Program-made: the position numbers and the translations under genes | The notes under the pieces: model-generated | The model's database searches: none | What the model saw: the letters and a program-made list of their open reading frames with translations, nothing else | What the model was told of the DNA's origin: nothing | Shown: piece by piece, positions 45,486 to 57,049 of the stretch | Layout of the letters: every line of letters starts with the position of its first letter | How positions within the stretch are numbered: the first letter of the stretch is position 1 | From: Euglena gracilis | Lineage: Eukaryota > Euglenida > Euglenophyceae > Euglenales | Direction of reading: 5' to 3' | Length of the DNA: 64,000 bases | Assembly: GCA_039621445.1 (NCBI GenBank) | Contig: CP154955.1 | Location: forward strand, 17,340,691 to 17,404,690

Positions 45486-46491
45486 AGGGGCCTCCAGACC
45501 TTGACAAATGACAAAAATTTGGTTCGCGGGGGAAAGGGAAAGTGGAGCGAAAAAAAAAAAAAAGAGAAAAAAGAGGTTTTTCAGAGTCAAATTTCCAGCA
45601 AGAATCCAAAAAGTCGCACTAAAAAAGAGCAAATTTTGCCAAAAATCAAAAAACATGCAAAAAAACACAAAAAAAAAACACATTTGTGCTCCCCTTTGTG
45701 CACTTATTAGGGCGAAGCCCAAAATACCTAATTCCACCACTCATCTTCAAATTTGAGCTTGGACGGTACAAATGTTTGGTCTGAGAAAGACAGTTCTGAG
45801 AATTGTGTGTGCTTTCCTGAAAAACCTGGAAACATGCACTGAACATGTGCAAAGTATGTAACACATGCAATATTGACCAAAAAAAGTGAAATATGCACGA
45901 AATGCCTGAAATTTACACCAGGTTGGCCCCCTGGCCTTACCGTCAATTGTGGCTCGGGCCAGGGGGGGGAGGTATTTTAGTTGTGTTTTTTTGGGCTGAT
46001 GACTGATGCATCAAAAGCAGTCAGGATCAACACGGATCAAAATGGATTACACAAAAAAAAAGATAACACGGGGCACCCCCTCTCTCTGCATAACCTCATT
46101 TTGAACGTTTAACAACACCCTGACCAGTTTTGTGCACCCCAAATGCCTGGCAGCCACGGGCAGGAGAATGCAGAAGACGACACCAACTGCCTCGATCATG
46201 GTTGCTACCCACACAGATACAAATGAGACGCATCAGAACGACCTGCGGTTGCAATGACAAACAAAGGAGGAGCCGGCCCGCCTGCACTCTTCGGCTTCTT
46301 GCGCACTGCGGGGAATGGCACCCCCGCCCAAAAGAACATGCTTGGGGAATGGTGCCCAGGGTTGCACAGGAAGGCCTGGGGGGGGGTCGACCCCCCCCCC
46401 AACCCTTTGGCTTTGACCTGAAAATCGGCACCCCCGGAAATCTGGGGGGTGGGGTGGCGGACCCCCCACCCCCCAGGATGGGGGCAGGGGG

Positions 46492-46894
46492 CAGGCTTTT
46501 GCTTAATGACCCCCCGGGGGGGGGGGTACTGGCTGGCCAATCGGCTAGACACTGGAAAAAGTGGACTAGCTAGACCCCCCCCGGGGGGTCCCCCGGACTG
46601 GAGAAAAAATTTCCTCCAGCGCTGTGCGCCGGAGGAAAAATGAGGTTTTTAACAGGTTTTTGGCTGATTTTGTTCCAAAAATTCCCAAAAACGGCCAAAA
46701 ACGGGCATTTTGGGCCATTTTTGGGGGTCCCAAAAAAATTTGGTCACTGGAAAAAAATTTCCACTGGCTAGCCCTGCTAGCAGACCCCCCCCGGGGGGGG
46801 GTCTGCTAGAAAACCCACTAGCCAAATTTGGACTAGCTGCAGTCCAGCCCCCCCCCCGGGGGGGGGGTACTGCAATCCCTTAAGCAAAAGCCTG
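46492..46894. mobile_element. hAT-type MITE (CAGGCTTTTGC), TSD GCAGGGGG/GTAGGGGG
   Basis: Ends CAGGCTTTTGCTTAA and TTAAGCAAAAGCCTG are exact inverted repeats, and the 8-bp flanks differ at one position. It is the sister of 35086-35468, sharing long internal blocks, so the family has moved more than once. Confidence 0.85.
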
Positions 46895-46949
46895 GTAGGG
46901 GGGATGGTCCACCCCACCCACCCACCCACCACCCATAGTGCTTCAGGGA

Positions 46950-48035
46950 TTCCCGAGCAGCCCTGATGGTGCCGGCGTGCCCCATTTACCATTTACTATG
47001 GGAATGAGGAGTGGAAGAAAGGAAGGAATGGGAAGGTATGGGAAGGAATGGAAAAAATTATCAGCTTCTGCCTTAGTTATTCAGAAAATCAATTCATTTA
47101 AATGACCTCTGGTTGGTCGAAACGTTTTTGAAGCCCATCCACCATGCAACCAACCCTCTGGCCAATACGAAAACCCAAAATTCGACAAAATGCCTAAGCA
47201 GTGACGTGACCCAAGCAAATGTTGGGCAAGCACCGTCGGGATGAAGAGGGCAGGCAAACATCGTTGCCATAACATGGACAGGAATCCCTTGGCGATTCGA
47301 CAATGGAAATCGGACAGGGCTGTCCCCCCAGAGGGTAGGACTGTCGCAGGGCTCGTGTTCCGGCCGCTGTAACAGGAGCGTCAAACTTTGCAGCGGTGGC
47401 TGCGACGACACAGGACGATGCTGTGCAGTGCCCCAAAGAACGGCACATTGAACAAATGCCTCGTTTGAAATGCCAGCTGAGGTCAGTTTTTCTTTTCAAA
47501 AAAAAAGCAGATACCAGTTCAAGGCAACTGCATTTCCAGCAATTTTGGCACCAAACCCCAAGCATCACACTGTCTGTCAACAGAAGCGAATAGTGCCTGA
47601 GATCAACAATGGTGTATGTGGGAATGCTGCACTGCTGAATTTCAAATTCGAACCAGAAGGATGACTGTGCAAAAGTGGGGAATATAGTGCACTGACTGCT
47701 TTGACCAGAGAAACCTGTTTTCATCCACAACCCCGGATTTCAGAATTCACAGAAAGGGGAAATCACTGGCAGAAGCTTTGGATGAACATTCCTGGAATCT
47801 GACAGTTTGATCTGCCAGAAGGCAAATCTGTGCCGTTGACTGGATTTATTTGACTTTACTAAACCACCATGGCCGCAACCACATCTTTGACCGTCAAAAC
47901 CATGCAAGTGGCGACAGCAGCACAAGCAGCCAGCACCCTCCCTCCAATATACACCGAACGAAGCGGACCGTGCACCCTAGCACCTCACCCAACGAACCAC
48001 CTTCCCGTGGTGCTCCCCGACCGGCCTCCCCCGGT
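46950..48035. other. Downstream of the CCHC gene, no gene recognised
   Basis: A 178-codon minus-strand frame (47730-47194) and shorter frames are present, but none shows a known motif, a convincing composition or splice sites. The 3' untranslated region of the CCHC gene probably begins at 48035. Confidence 0.4.
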
Positions 48036-48119
48036 TTACGCCTGTGGGCAGTCCCGGGCCCAGTGGTCGGTGGCACCGCACGTGTAGCACTCGCCCCCGC
48101 CCTTCCCCTTGCCACCCTT
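48036..48119 (-). CDS. CCHC zinc-knuckle protein, exon 5 (last)
   Basis: Twenty-seven codons plus TAA: KGGKGKGGG, then the seventh knuckle CYTCGATDHWARDC, then PQA. The 5' boundary is CTG at 48127-48125 plus five bases. The last five intron bases (GCGGC) match the last five bases of the preceding exon (GTGGC) at four of five, as expected of an eroded target duplication. Confidence 0.88.
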   Translation of the reverse strand, partial: KGGKGKGGGECYTCGATDHWARDCPQA

Positions 48120-48557
48120 GCCGCCAGAGCTGGATGGGAGCCATTCTGCTTTGCGGCTTGCCCTGCTTGAGGGCTCTGCTTTGTGGTGGAGGAATCAGAT
48201 TGGTTTCCATGCAACTGTAAGAGAAATGAAAACAACAACCATTTTTGATTCCCAAAAATGCAGATAAATTGGAGTAAATATTTTTGATTTTTTAAAATAT
48301 TCAGGGTTTCCCTCCCTTTCATGGTAAAAACTTCTCATTCGTGATTATTCAGGTATTTTTATTATTATTTGCGCTGTCAAAAAACCACCGGGTTTTGCAC
48401 AACAATTTCAAATTCACAGAATTGCAAGCATTGCGGACAATTTTTCCTTGACGATTTCAATGTCCAAACAAACACTTCCTTGACTTGAACATTTGAAGCA
48501 TCACAAAAATAGAAAATAATTCGAAAATAAGCTGTGTGCAGCGAGTCCTGTTATGCT

Positions 48558-48789
48558 TGGGCTTCTTTTTGGGATCCCCACCCACCCACCCCCGGCGTGA
48601 GGCTGGGTGGCAGCCCCAGGAGGGGGACCCCAAAATTGGGCCGCCTAAGGCCATTTCCCAAAAAAATTTCCGCTCTTTGCGCCAAAACCCATATCCAGGC
48701 CTCCAGCCTGGGACCCCCCCCCTGGGAGGGGGCCAGCTCCAGACCCTCCCCCCAGGGGAGGGTCTTCTGACTTAAACAAAAAAAGCCTG
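48558..48789. mobile_element. Eroded hAT-type MITE, TSD GTTATGCT/GTTGCGCT
   Basis: Left TGGGCTTCTTTTTGG and right AACAAAAAAAGCCTG are imperfect inverted repeats; the 8-bp flanks agree at six of eight. The interior has the C/G palindromes and a CGCTCTTTGCGCC remnant of the shared hairpin. It lies in intron 4 of the CCHC gene. Confidence 0.55.
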
Positions 48790-50156
48790 GTTGCGCTATG
48801 TCAAGGAAGGGCGCTCAACGTCACCATTACAAAACAGAAATAGTGGCCAACCATAATGCCTTACCAGCTTTTTGGCGGTTCTTGGTTTCATTTTATTCAA
48901 CAATTCAGGACTTGCCTATGTCATTGGTGTTCCTCCCCCCAGATCCCGAAGAAACCTCTTCACAGAAATGAAAATTTTTTCCCCACCCATCCATGTGGTG
49001 TTTTGGAATTGTGCATGCACATGAAAAATTGGTGGGAAATGGTTTGCCTCTGTTTGCTTATTTTGGATTCTTGCCCACCTACGCTCCGTAGGAAGGGGGA
49101 CCGGCGAGGGATCAGAGGGACACACTTTCAATCTTGGGTCCAAAATTTTTTCGGCACTTCACGCCAAAGAAAAAGACGAACCAGTACGTACCAACTCGGC
49201 CCAACCTCACCCCCTGGGGCAGGGGGGAGGGCGGACCACACCATTGCTGACTGACCCCAGGGGGGAAGGGGGGTCACTTTTCGCTTTCAAAAACCAGTCA
49301 ATAACTTTTCAAAAAAAATCAACCATTTCCCTGGGCCAAAAATGGCTCAAAATCAAAAGACTTTGGCCAGAATCTCCCAAAATATTCTGCCGGATGCCAC
49401 CTTCAGCCATTCCTGGCCGACCCCCCCCCCTCCAGGTCTGTAGCCAAAAACAAGTCACCCACTTCAAAAAAAAAGTCAGTCACTCCATGGGGGGGGGGGG
49501 GCGGACACACCTCCAGCACTGGCATGAGCCGGACCCACCCACCCAGCCACCCTCTCTCCCCCCCCAAGTCACCAAAACCAAAAAAAACAAACCTTTGCAG
49601 CAGAAACAGAAGATGACATTTTTCTAAAGAGTGAGCAAGATACAGCACCAAATGCTGAATGGGCTACTGGTTGTATTAGACCCAAGAGCGTCTTCGGAGC
49701 GGGAATTGGGAGAAAATCACAAATTATGTGAATTTCACTGATTTGCAGGATATTCCATGTATTTTTTTTTTGAAGAAAACATTTGGGAAAAATCATCCAT
49801 GGCTATTTGTGATTTTATGACTATTTGTCGCACGAATCAGAGATAACATCTACTGGGATCGTCAAGCAGATCAGTGGTTGGACCATATTACCCCCTCTCA
49901 AAATGCATAAAGAACATCAAGAAGACCAAGCAATGGGTTGAGTGGATTCTGATTCCAACTCTGAGGGCCAACACACAAAGATACCCCCCCCCCCTAATCT
50001 CAACTCACAGAACAACGGAACCTCTCACACCAAGCAAAACAATGGAAATTCTCACACCAAGCACTTTCCTCACATTTCAGAGCCATATTGCCAAATCACA
50101 GCACCTTGCACAAACAGGAAAAGCCATTCAGAAGGGAGCCCCATGCAGCCCTGAAT

Positions 50157-50228
50157 GCCACCCTTGCCGCCCTTGCCACCCTTGCCACCTTTGCCGCCCT
50201 TGCCGCCCTTGCCGCCTTTTCCACCGCC
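50157..50228 (-). CDS. CCHC zinc-knuckle protein, exon 4 (Gly-Lys linker)
   Basis: Twenty-four codons encode a (GGK)n linker. Start: CTG at 50236-50234 plus five bases. End: three bases before CAG at 50153-50151. The ends of intron 3 pair as CAGGGAGAAG/CTTTTCCCTG, and those of intron 4 as CAGGGCTGCATGGG with CCCATCCAGCTCTG (one mismatch, one G-T). Confidence 0.88.
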
Positions 50229-51008
50229 ATCCACAGGGAAAAGAGGAACATCACATCCCCGAAAAAGGGAGGAAATTTATTAAATCAGAAAATGCGATAC
50301 ATCAAAATACCAGGCACATGTATATGACTACATGGTGTGGATGGTGCTTGGCCCATAGGTTCACTTCACACCTGAGTGACCCTGGGGGGTGGGGTGCACC
50401 ATGTGTAAATCCAATCCAACCGAAACCTGGACCAGAAAACACTCTTCGAGCCTTTCAAATTTGGGAGGGCTTTGAATAAATGGATGGGGGGTGGGTCATG
50501 TGGGGGTGGCTTTTAAATGGGTGGGTGGGTTGGGCCCGGGAAAAAAGCCCCCCAGGGGTCACTGAACGAATCAATTGCCCAGCCGCATGGGTGTTGTGCG
50601 AATCCAAATAACAGAAATTTTCATTTGACGCAACGGATGCGCCACAAAGAAGTGGGGATGTGCACAATTGGACGAATTTTTCCACTTTCTGAAAGGTTCA
50701 TCTTTGCTCATTCATTCATTATTTCCCAGCCAGGCTGGCACATCCCTACACCAATTTGGTGGTTTTTGGTGGAAGGTCTTGCACTGCAATTGTTCATGGG
50801 GGAAAGCTGCCCTCACTTCATGACTTACAGGCGCTTTGCTTTCTTACCAACGCATTCAGACACAAAACGGTTCAAATTACAACTTTTGTTTCATGCAAAA
50901 AAAAAATGCTGAAACAGAAGCACAATTCAATAAGATTTGTATCCCCCTCCGAAATCCCACAAATACTTGGCGGAATATGTTGGGTGCCGTAGCAACTTCT
51001 CCCTGTCC

Positions 51009-51191
51009 ACTGCCACCCTCCGGGCAGTCGCGGGCCCAGTGCCCGGTCTTGCCGCACTGGAAGCACTCCCCCGCCGGCGCAGCGTCAGACTGGCAGTCGC
51101 GGGCCAGGTGGCCTGTCTCGTTGCATTTCCAGCACGTCTGCTCCTTCTCCTCCTTCTTGGCATCGGGGCACTCTCGGGCCAGGTGGCCAGG
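51009..51191 (-). CDS. CCHC zinc-knuckle protein, exon 3 (knuckles 4-6)
   Basis: Sixty-one codons. The exon opens after a textbook TGTTTCCCACAG acceptor with PGHLAREC, which completes knuckle 4 begun in exon 2. Knuckle 5 (CWKCNETGHLARDC) and knuckle 6 (CFQCGKTGHWARDC) follow, separated by short acidic linkers. It ends three bases before a CAG (51005-51003). Confidence 0.92.
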
Positions 51192-51914
51192 CTGTGGGAA
51201 ACACAGGATGGATGGGGAGCACGGAAGGTAAGAAATTACCAAACGTAATTACCAGTCAACGAAATTACCAGTACGTGTGAAAAAATGGACATGGCAATTG
51301 GTGATGGCAGAATTAAGTCAGTGACAATAATATGATAACCATTTGTGATAGTCTGATAGTGGTGGCACTAATAAATAGAAATATCATCATCATCATTATC
51401 ATGATAAGAAAAACAATGACGATAAGAAAATAAGATGATAACAAATGATGATGACGGGAAACGAGTAATTAGCTGAAGCAGAAAAAATTATTGTGCGCTT
51501 GTTTCTATTTCTTACCATTATCAGAGGAAGCGAAAGCAGGGAGGGTTTCGGGATATTTGGAAAGATCCATTTTTAACCACCCGATGTCCAAATACCCAGA
51601 AACCAATTTTCACCCTGATAATGATTCTATCCAGCCACTTTTCAAACCATGCCGGCATAAAAAAAATAATTTTTTGGGGCTGGTTTTTTTTTGCCGGAAC
51701 CCCCCCCCCCGCAAAAAAACCCGCTGAAATCATCCAGCACCGAAAGCGCCGGAAAATTTATGATCATTTGCTAGAAAATGCCCAACCCCCTGCCTACCCA
51801 CAGCCCCCCCCCCAGGGGGGTGCAACTTTCCTGAAAGAGAAGCCTGGAGCCTGACAATCAAACACATTCAACAAAAACAACAAGTAAACCGGTCAAACAG
51901 AATGATAATCACAC

Positions 51915-52040
51915 CTTCCGGCACACGCGGCAGGTGGCCTCCTCCTGGCAATCCTTCACCAAGTGGCCCGGCTTGCCACAGTTGTGGCAGGTGCTCTCCG
52001 CAGTGCAGTCCCGGGCCAGATGGCCGGGTTGGTGGCAGTT
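51915..52040 (-). CDS. CCHC zinc-knuckle protein, exon 2 (knuckles 2-4)
   Basis: Forty-two codons: [12 protein letters not shown] completes knuckle 2, [14 protein letters not shown] is knuckle 3, and CRVCRK starts knuckle 4. The donor is conventional (AAG|GTGTGA), so CRVC-RKPG-H-LARE-C is rebuilt across a GT...AG intron of about 720 nt. The 5' boundary is CTG at 52048-52046 plus five bases. Confidence 0.92.
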
Positions 52041-52491
52041 ACCGCCAGGAATGAGTGGAAGGACCGGACCAATTACACACGCCATGCCAGGACACGATGA
52101 CCCTCCAGGAAACCAAAAGCATGTGCTGTTTTGTCAAACAAACGTGCCGTCATCCCCGGTTGTGACGGGGGCAGAAAACTTCTGGGAATAATGGTGTAAA
52201 AAAAAATTGAGATGCGACTTGAGAGACTTGATTTTTCATTGGGACCAAAGAAAAAGAAACAAATCCGTTGATCCAAAATATGCCCATTTTGCCTTTTAGG
52301 CCCAATATATGTCCATCTGTCTGTTAAAAGCTGGCGAAAGTTATGGTCCTGCAAGCAGGATACAGGCGCAAAAAAAGGAAAGATTGTTGCCAACAGCAAA
52401 GCTAAAACAAATGAACTCCAAAAATCATATTAAATAACAGCATGCACAAGGTCCACAAAAAAAATAATCAAAAGTCCGCCCATCCCTGCCT

Positions 52492-52620
52492 GTGGCAGGT
52501 GCCAGGGCGGCCCTTGCCTCGGCTGGGGCGGCTGCCCTTCCCTTTGCCTCCCTCGGCGCGCGGCTCAGGGCAGTCCCGGGCCCAGTGGCCAGTCTTGCCG
52601 CAGTTGTAGCACTCGCTCAT
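52492..52620 (-). CDS. CCHC zinc-knuckle protein, exon 1
   Basis: First exon of a complete five-exon gene (52620-48036) for 197 residues with seven CX2CX4HX4C knuckles, all of GHxARDC type. Such proteins bind single-stranded G-rich nucleic acid; relatives are CNBP/Gis2 and, in Euglenozoa, the minicircle-binding UMSBP. The exon gives knuckle 1 (MSECYNCGKTGHWARDC) and a Gly/Arg/Lys linker, and ends TCH. Joining to exon 2 yields [14 protein letters not shown], a perfect knuckle, only if the intron is AGGCAG...CTGGCGGT. That has no GT or AG but has CAG at +4 and CTG at -8, with ends pairing over ten bases. An AG 21 nt before the ATG may be the spliced-leader site. Confidence 0.92.
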
Positions 52621-54101
52621 TGTGAAGGGGGGAGAAGCACCTGTTTGGGAAAGCGCACCGAGCGGGAACGAGTTGTTCCAGCGAGGCACCCTTCAGAGCC
52701 CGCCCCGTTTAATATGATCCAGCACTGCTTTCAGGCAAAAGAGCCAATGACGTTGCTGCCCTTCCCAAAGGTTCTCGATGATCACCCGATGAATGAATGG
52801 AATAAAAAGAATGAACCCCAAAGGTCATGAATGAATGGCGTTGCACTGTGAACAATTTTTCCATGAAGCGGAAAATTATCTCTGTCCCCTCCTGCAGAGT
52901 TTGAACTTTGCTTTCAAGGATATATATGTGAGCCAACATATATTACATTTATCATGTATGCATATGTCAAATCTATTTCTATCATATCTCATACAGGATA
53001 CATTTTTCTCTCTTTTTGCATTATTATGTGTTGTCGGGAAAGTGTTTTAGCAGGACACACCGAGTGACAGCAGGGGGTGCGCTTTTATTTGGGCCCTGCA
53101 CTTGTGACGGCCCCACAATTCGATTGGAGGGGAGTCAAAGCAGGGGCCAGGCTGAATTATAAGGTGGTGATGACCCCCCGGGGGGGGGGGTAGTGCCTGC
53201 CTGCCCAGGCACTTCAGGGCACTCCGAGACCCCCCTACCCCCGGGGTGGAAAAATTCAGCCTGGGCCCAGGGAGGGTTTCCATCAGGGTCCCAAAACGAT
53301 ATGTCTGAGACCCAGCAGCAGCTGCAGGGGGGGGGGGATGCACTAGCCCGGCCTGAAAAAAAAAATGCACATTTTGGAAAAAAAAGCACAAAAATGTGCA
53401 AGAGAGAACTAGTGCAAAAAACCAGAAAAATGAAGCAATTACCCAAAAACATGGCCACTACCCGTGTCGGTGCCTGCCAGGTCGTGGGCCAAAGAGTGCC
53501 CAAAATGGCCTTTTCTGGGCTTCCGGCGCTGGAAGTGCCTTGGCCAAATGCCCAGGCACTTTGGTCATATGCCCCCCCCCCTGGAGGGTCGGATCTGGGT
53601 GCCTGCCCAGGCAGGCACCCCCCCACCGAGGTGGGGTTGGCACCGCCTTAAAACTCAGCCTACCCCGGGTCCAAACTTAAAAAGCAGACTTTAGCCACTG
53701 GACCCAGAGGGGGAGTAATCAAATGGGGGGGCTTGGACCCCCCCCCGCGTTTAAGAAGATGGACAAGACACCAAATCACTTGCGTTTTTGCTGTGTCCCG
53801 GACAAATGGACAAAATGGGAGGATGGCAGGCCTAAACCGCTGGAGGTTTGGTTGGTCGGCCCGAGGGGGGGGTTTCTCAGTGGGGGGGGGGGGTTACTCA
53901 GTGGGGTTTTTTTAAAATGGGACGGGGGGGGGGCTAATTTCCCAGTAGAGGGTTGGGGTTTGGGTAATTTGAAAAGGAAAAAGATTAGGGTTAGGGTTTT
54001 GGAATAGGGTCAGGATTAGGATTTGGGGTCGTTTGGTCAAACTTTTGCCCAAATTAGGCAAATTTAGGCCGAAATTTAGGGACAATTTTGATTGACGGAT
54101 T

Positions 54102-54463
54102 CATGCCTGTGCTTACCGACTGGGGGGGGGTGCTATAGGGTGCCTGCCCCTAGCAGGCACACCCCCTGTGTGCACTGCGGCTGTCTGTTTGGTGTCTTTT
54201 ATCCCTTCTCTTGGCCTGGTGCTGTTGTTCGCCTCTGGCCCTAGCAGGCACACCCCCCCCCCGGAGGGGGGGTTAGGGGTCTGGGGGGACCCAGAAAATT
54301 TTCACTGAAAATGGACTGTTCTGGGCCCCCTGCGCCGGGGTCGGAGGGGGGGTGCCTGCTATGGGGCTATCCTACCCCCGGGGGGGCCGGATTGGGTGCT
54401 ATGGGGTGCCTGCCCCTGGCACCCCCCCCCCCGTGGGGTAGGCACCGACTAAGCACAAGCCTG
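54102..54463. mobile_element. hAT-type MITE, TSD GACGGATT/GACGGAAT
   Basis: Left CATGCCTGTGCTTACCG and right CTAAGCACAAGCCTG are inverted repeats with a few changes; the 8-bp flanks differ at one position. The interior includes part of the 25.37-kb repeat (GGTGCTGTTGTTCGCCTC). Confidence 0.75.
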
Positions 54464-54849
54464 GACGGAATACACCGAAAAAAAATCGGAACCTGTCGAA
54501 ACCGCATCAGCTTGCGTTTTTAAGAAGATGGACGCCCCCCTAATTTAACTATTGGGCCCTTTGGGCCCCGGGGAGCTGCCACTTAAAAAAAAAACCTGTC
54601 ACGAAAACATGCGCCAAAATGCAAAAAAGGCGCCGAAAAAAAAATGGAAAGATCCGCAAAAAAAAGCTCAAAAACGGGGGGGGGGAAATGCGAAACGCAT
54701 TCCCGCCCCCCTGTAGACAGGAAAGCTGACAAACGGACAGGTCGACCCCCTGAGGGGGGGGGTGTTGTGGGTGGTGGGTTTGGACCTGCAGATACAGTAT
54801 GCAAAATAAGTAACTTCGACCCCCCCCAGAGAAGTTTAAACCCCCCCCA

Positions 54850-55165
54850 CCTATAAGAAACCCCCCTCTATAAGAAACCCCCACCTATAAGAAACCCTTT
54901 GGGCATTTTCGGACCGACGCCCACCTATAAGAAACCCCCAACTATAAGAAACCCCTGGGGAGCTTTGAACCCAACCACCCCCTTTTTTCTTCGGCGCCGA
55001 AGGCGCCGAAGGAAATTTTTGACCGTTTTTGGCCACTTTTGGCTTTTTGTCGGCTCAAAACTTTTTCGGACATTGAAACCCACCTATAAGAAACCCCCAC
55101 CTATAAGAAACCCCTCGGGCCATTTTTTTTGGAAACCCACCTATAAGAAACGGGTTTCTTATAGG
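54850..55165. repeat. Array of CACCTATAAGAAACCCC
   Basis: About nine dispersed copies of CCTATAAGAAACC, the last inverted (GGTTTCTTATAGGTGG) to form a hairpin just before the transposase exon. One copy pair brackets a CTTCGGCGCC-GAA-GGCGCCGAAG hairpin. Apparently a second element or satellite lodged in the Tc1-like copy. Confidence 0.8.
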
Positions 55166-55261
55166 TGGGGGGGGGTTTATGCATGTTCGAGATGGGTGTT
55201 CAAAATTGCCTCAAAAAACATATTGTTGTGCTGGCTTCTGCTGCGATTTGTTCTTTGTCAT

Positions 55262-55445
55262 GGCTCCTAAACGCAGCCGGGAACAAACCCGAACGGAATT
55301 GTTTGCCCTCAAAGGGCAGGGCCTCAGCAATGTTGCTGTGGCCAAGAAGGTGCACCTGACTGAAGCGGGTGTCAGGTATATCTTGAAGACATTTAAGCAC
55401 AATGACGTGCGCACCCATCATCGCATTCTATCTCGGTATGAACGT
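55262..55445 (+). pseudogene. Tc1/mariner transposase N-terminus (HTH)
   Basis: MAPKRSREQTRTELFALKGQ then GLSNVAVAKKVHLTEAGVRY and ILKTFKHN form the first helix-turn-helix of a Tc1-type transposase, which binds the terminal repeats. A few residues later the frame ends in a stop. The second HTH and the DDE catalytic core are absent; the C-terminus follows only about 100 bp later. Confidence 0.75.
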
Positions 55446-55519
55446 TAAACAACCACCTGCCTGCATCAATTTTGGATCATTTTTTCCAGGTACAAAAAGA
55501 GGCTTCTGGCATTGAACTA

Positions 55520-55669
55520 TCGGTGTACACAAGCCAGGATGGTTTGTGGGACGCCAGCCAAGCTGCCTGCGCTACCATTGACCGCCAGACCATAAAAAAA
55601 TTGTATGAAAGCATTCCCAGGCGGTTGTTTGCGGTGATTGGCGCTCGTGGAGGCCACGCCAAATATTAG
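55520..55669 (+). pseudogene. Tc1/mariner transposase C-terminus
   Basis: The frame ends QTIKKLYESIPRRLFAVIGA then RGGHAKY and stop, matching the Tc1 family tail (SMPRRxxAVIxAxGGHTKY). Directly upstream, DGLWDASQAACATID corresponds to the helix after the last catalytic residue. The proposed deletion joint lies between 55446 and 55520. Confidence 0.8.
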
Positions 55670-57049
55670 TGTTGCTTCACTTACCTTTCTCACAAGCAAG
55701 AGCTTGTCGCGCCCATGCCTTGCCATGCCCGGCTGATGACTGCATAAACTTCTCCGGGGGGGGGGTCGAACTTACTTATTTTGCAGTGCCTCGAAGTTAC
55801 TTATTTCGCATACTGTATGTGCCCCTGGTGGTCATTTTGCGAATCTATGCCAATGATGCCCCCCATTTCAGAACAACAGCAATGGCGATTCAATTTAAAT
55901 GTGATTTTGTTTGATGTTTCACGGCTCCATCACCTCAAGATTCCTGGCTAATGACTTATTATTCCTTACTTTTTAGCGACCTTGAGGTGGGTGGCGACCT
56001 TTTTTTTCAAGCCCCCCCCCCCCCACCCACCCACCCACCCACCCAAAACCACCTGAAATTGGCTGAACCCCCTTGCGAGAAAAATTTTACGGCCAGCTGG
56101 ACTGACCCATGGCGCTGGCCCCCCCCCCCCGCAGGGGCGCACCCCACCCCTGCGGGGGGGGGGGGGTCCAGCTGCCCCAACCCACCCACCCAGCAAAACC
56201 TACCCTCCGGGGGGACGGGTGATTACGCAGATGTTAAATGAATTATGACCCACCCAACCCCCCCCCAAAAACAAATCCCAAAACCAATCCAAAATTGACC
56301 GCCGTCCCTTGAAATTCTTCAGTCCAGGAGTTCGGCCGGCCCGACTGTTCCTGGGTGCACTGTAGGGCAGCGGCCATACCATTGCTCGACCCCCCCAGGG
56401 GGGGGGGTGACCGACTTGGTTTTGAGTGACTGCCTGGTTTTGGTGCCAAGAGTGGTTTAAGAATAATCAAATGGTCAAAAACAGCCAAAAAAAGCCCAAA
56501 AGCAGGAGAAAATGTTTTAAAAGAATTGCCAACAGTGGGCAACAGTAGCCAAAATGGTCAAAAATGTCAAAAAAATAGGCGAAGTATGGTCAAAAATGGT
56601 CAAAAGTGACCAACAGAGGCCAACAGCAATCGAAAATGGCCAAAAACCACAGCAAAATTGCAAAAGTTTCCGAAAGCGGCAACAAGGCCAAAAACGGCCA
56701 AATGAGGCCAAAAATAGTTGGAAAAAAAATCAAACAACAGCGCGAAAATCTCCATATCGCCCTGCCATCGGAACCTCACCTTTGGCCTCCAAAATTCCCG
56801 CATTGCCCTGCATCGCCCTGCATCGTCAAAGGTGCTTGCCCCCGGGCGGGGGACTTTTTCCCCGAGCCCAAACCCACCCACCCACTTTTTCGAAAACCCA
56901 CCCACCCACGACCCCCCCCCCCACCAAAACCCAGCCAAAAATTGGCCGAAACCCCCCCAAAATTCCGACCTGTCTTTCAGCCAGGCCAAAATCTGACCCA
57001 TGGTGCACCCCACCAAGGGGGTCTACCGCAAAAGTGGAATCCTAACCTT

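Larger units (their letters stand above)
54795..55815 (+). mobile_element. Tc1/mariner-type element, internally deleted
   Basis: It begins CAGTATGCAAAATAAG and ends with the inverse. The two 25-bp ends agree at 24 positions, and TA lies immediately outside each end (54793-54794, 55816-55817). CAGT termini and TA duplication are hallmarks of Tc1/mariner. A degenerate extra terminal copy lies at 55766-55785. The inside contains transposase head and tail but no DDE core, plus an array of ACCTATAAGAAACCCC repeats at 54850-55165. Confidence 0.92.

Noticed and set aside
53985-54030. Telomere-like TTAGGGTTAGGG
   Set aside because: Only two units in a degenerate G-rich stretch; not a telomere or a convincing interstitial array.
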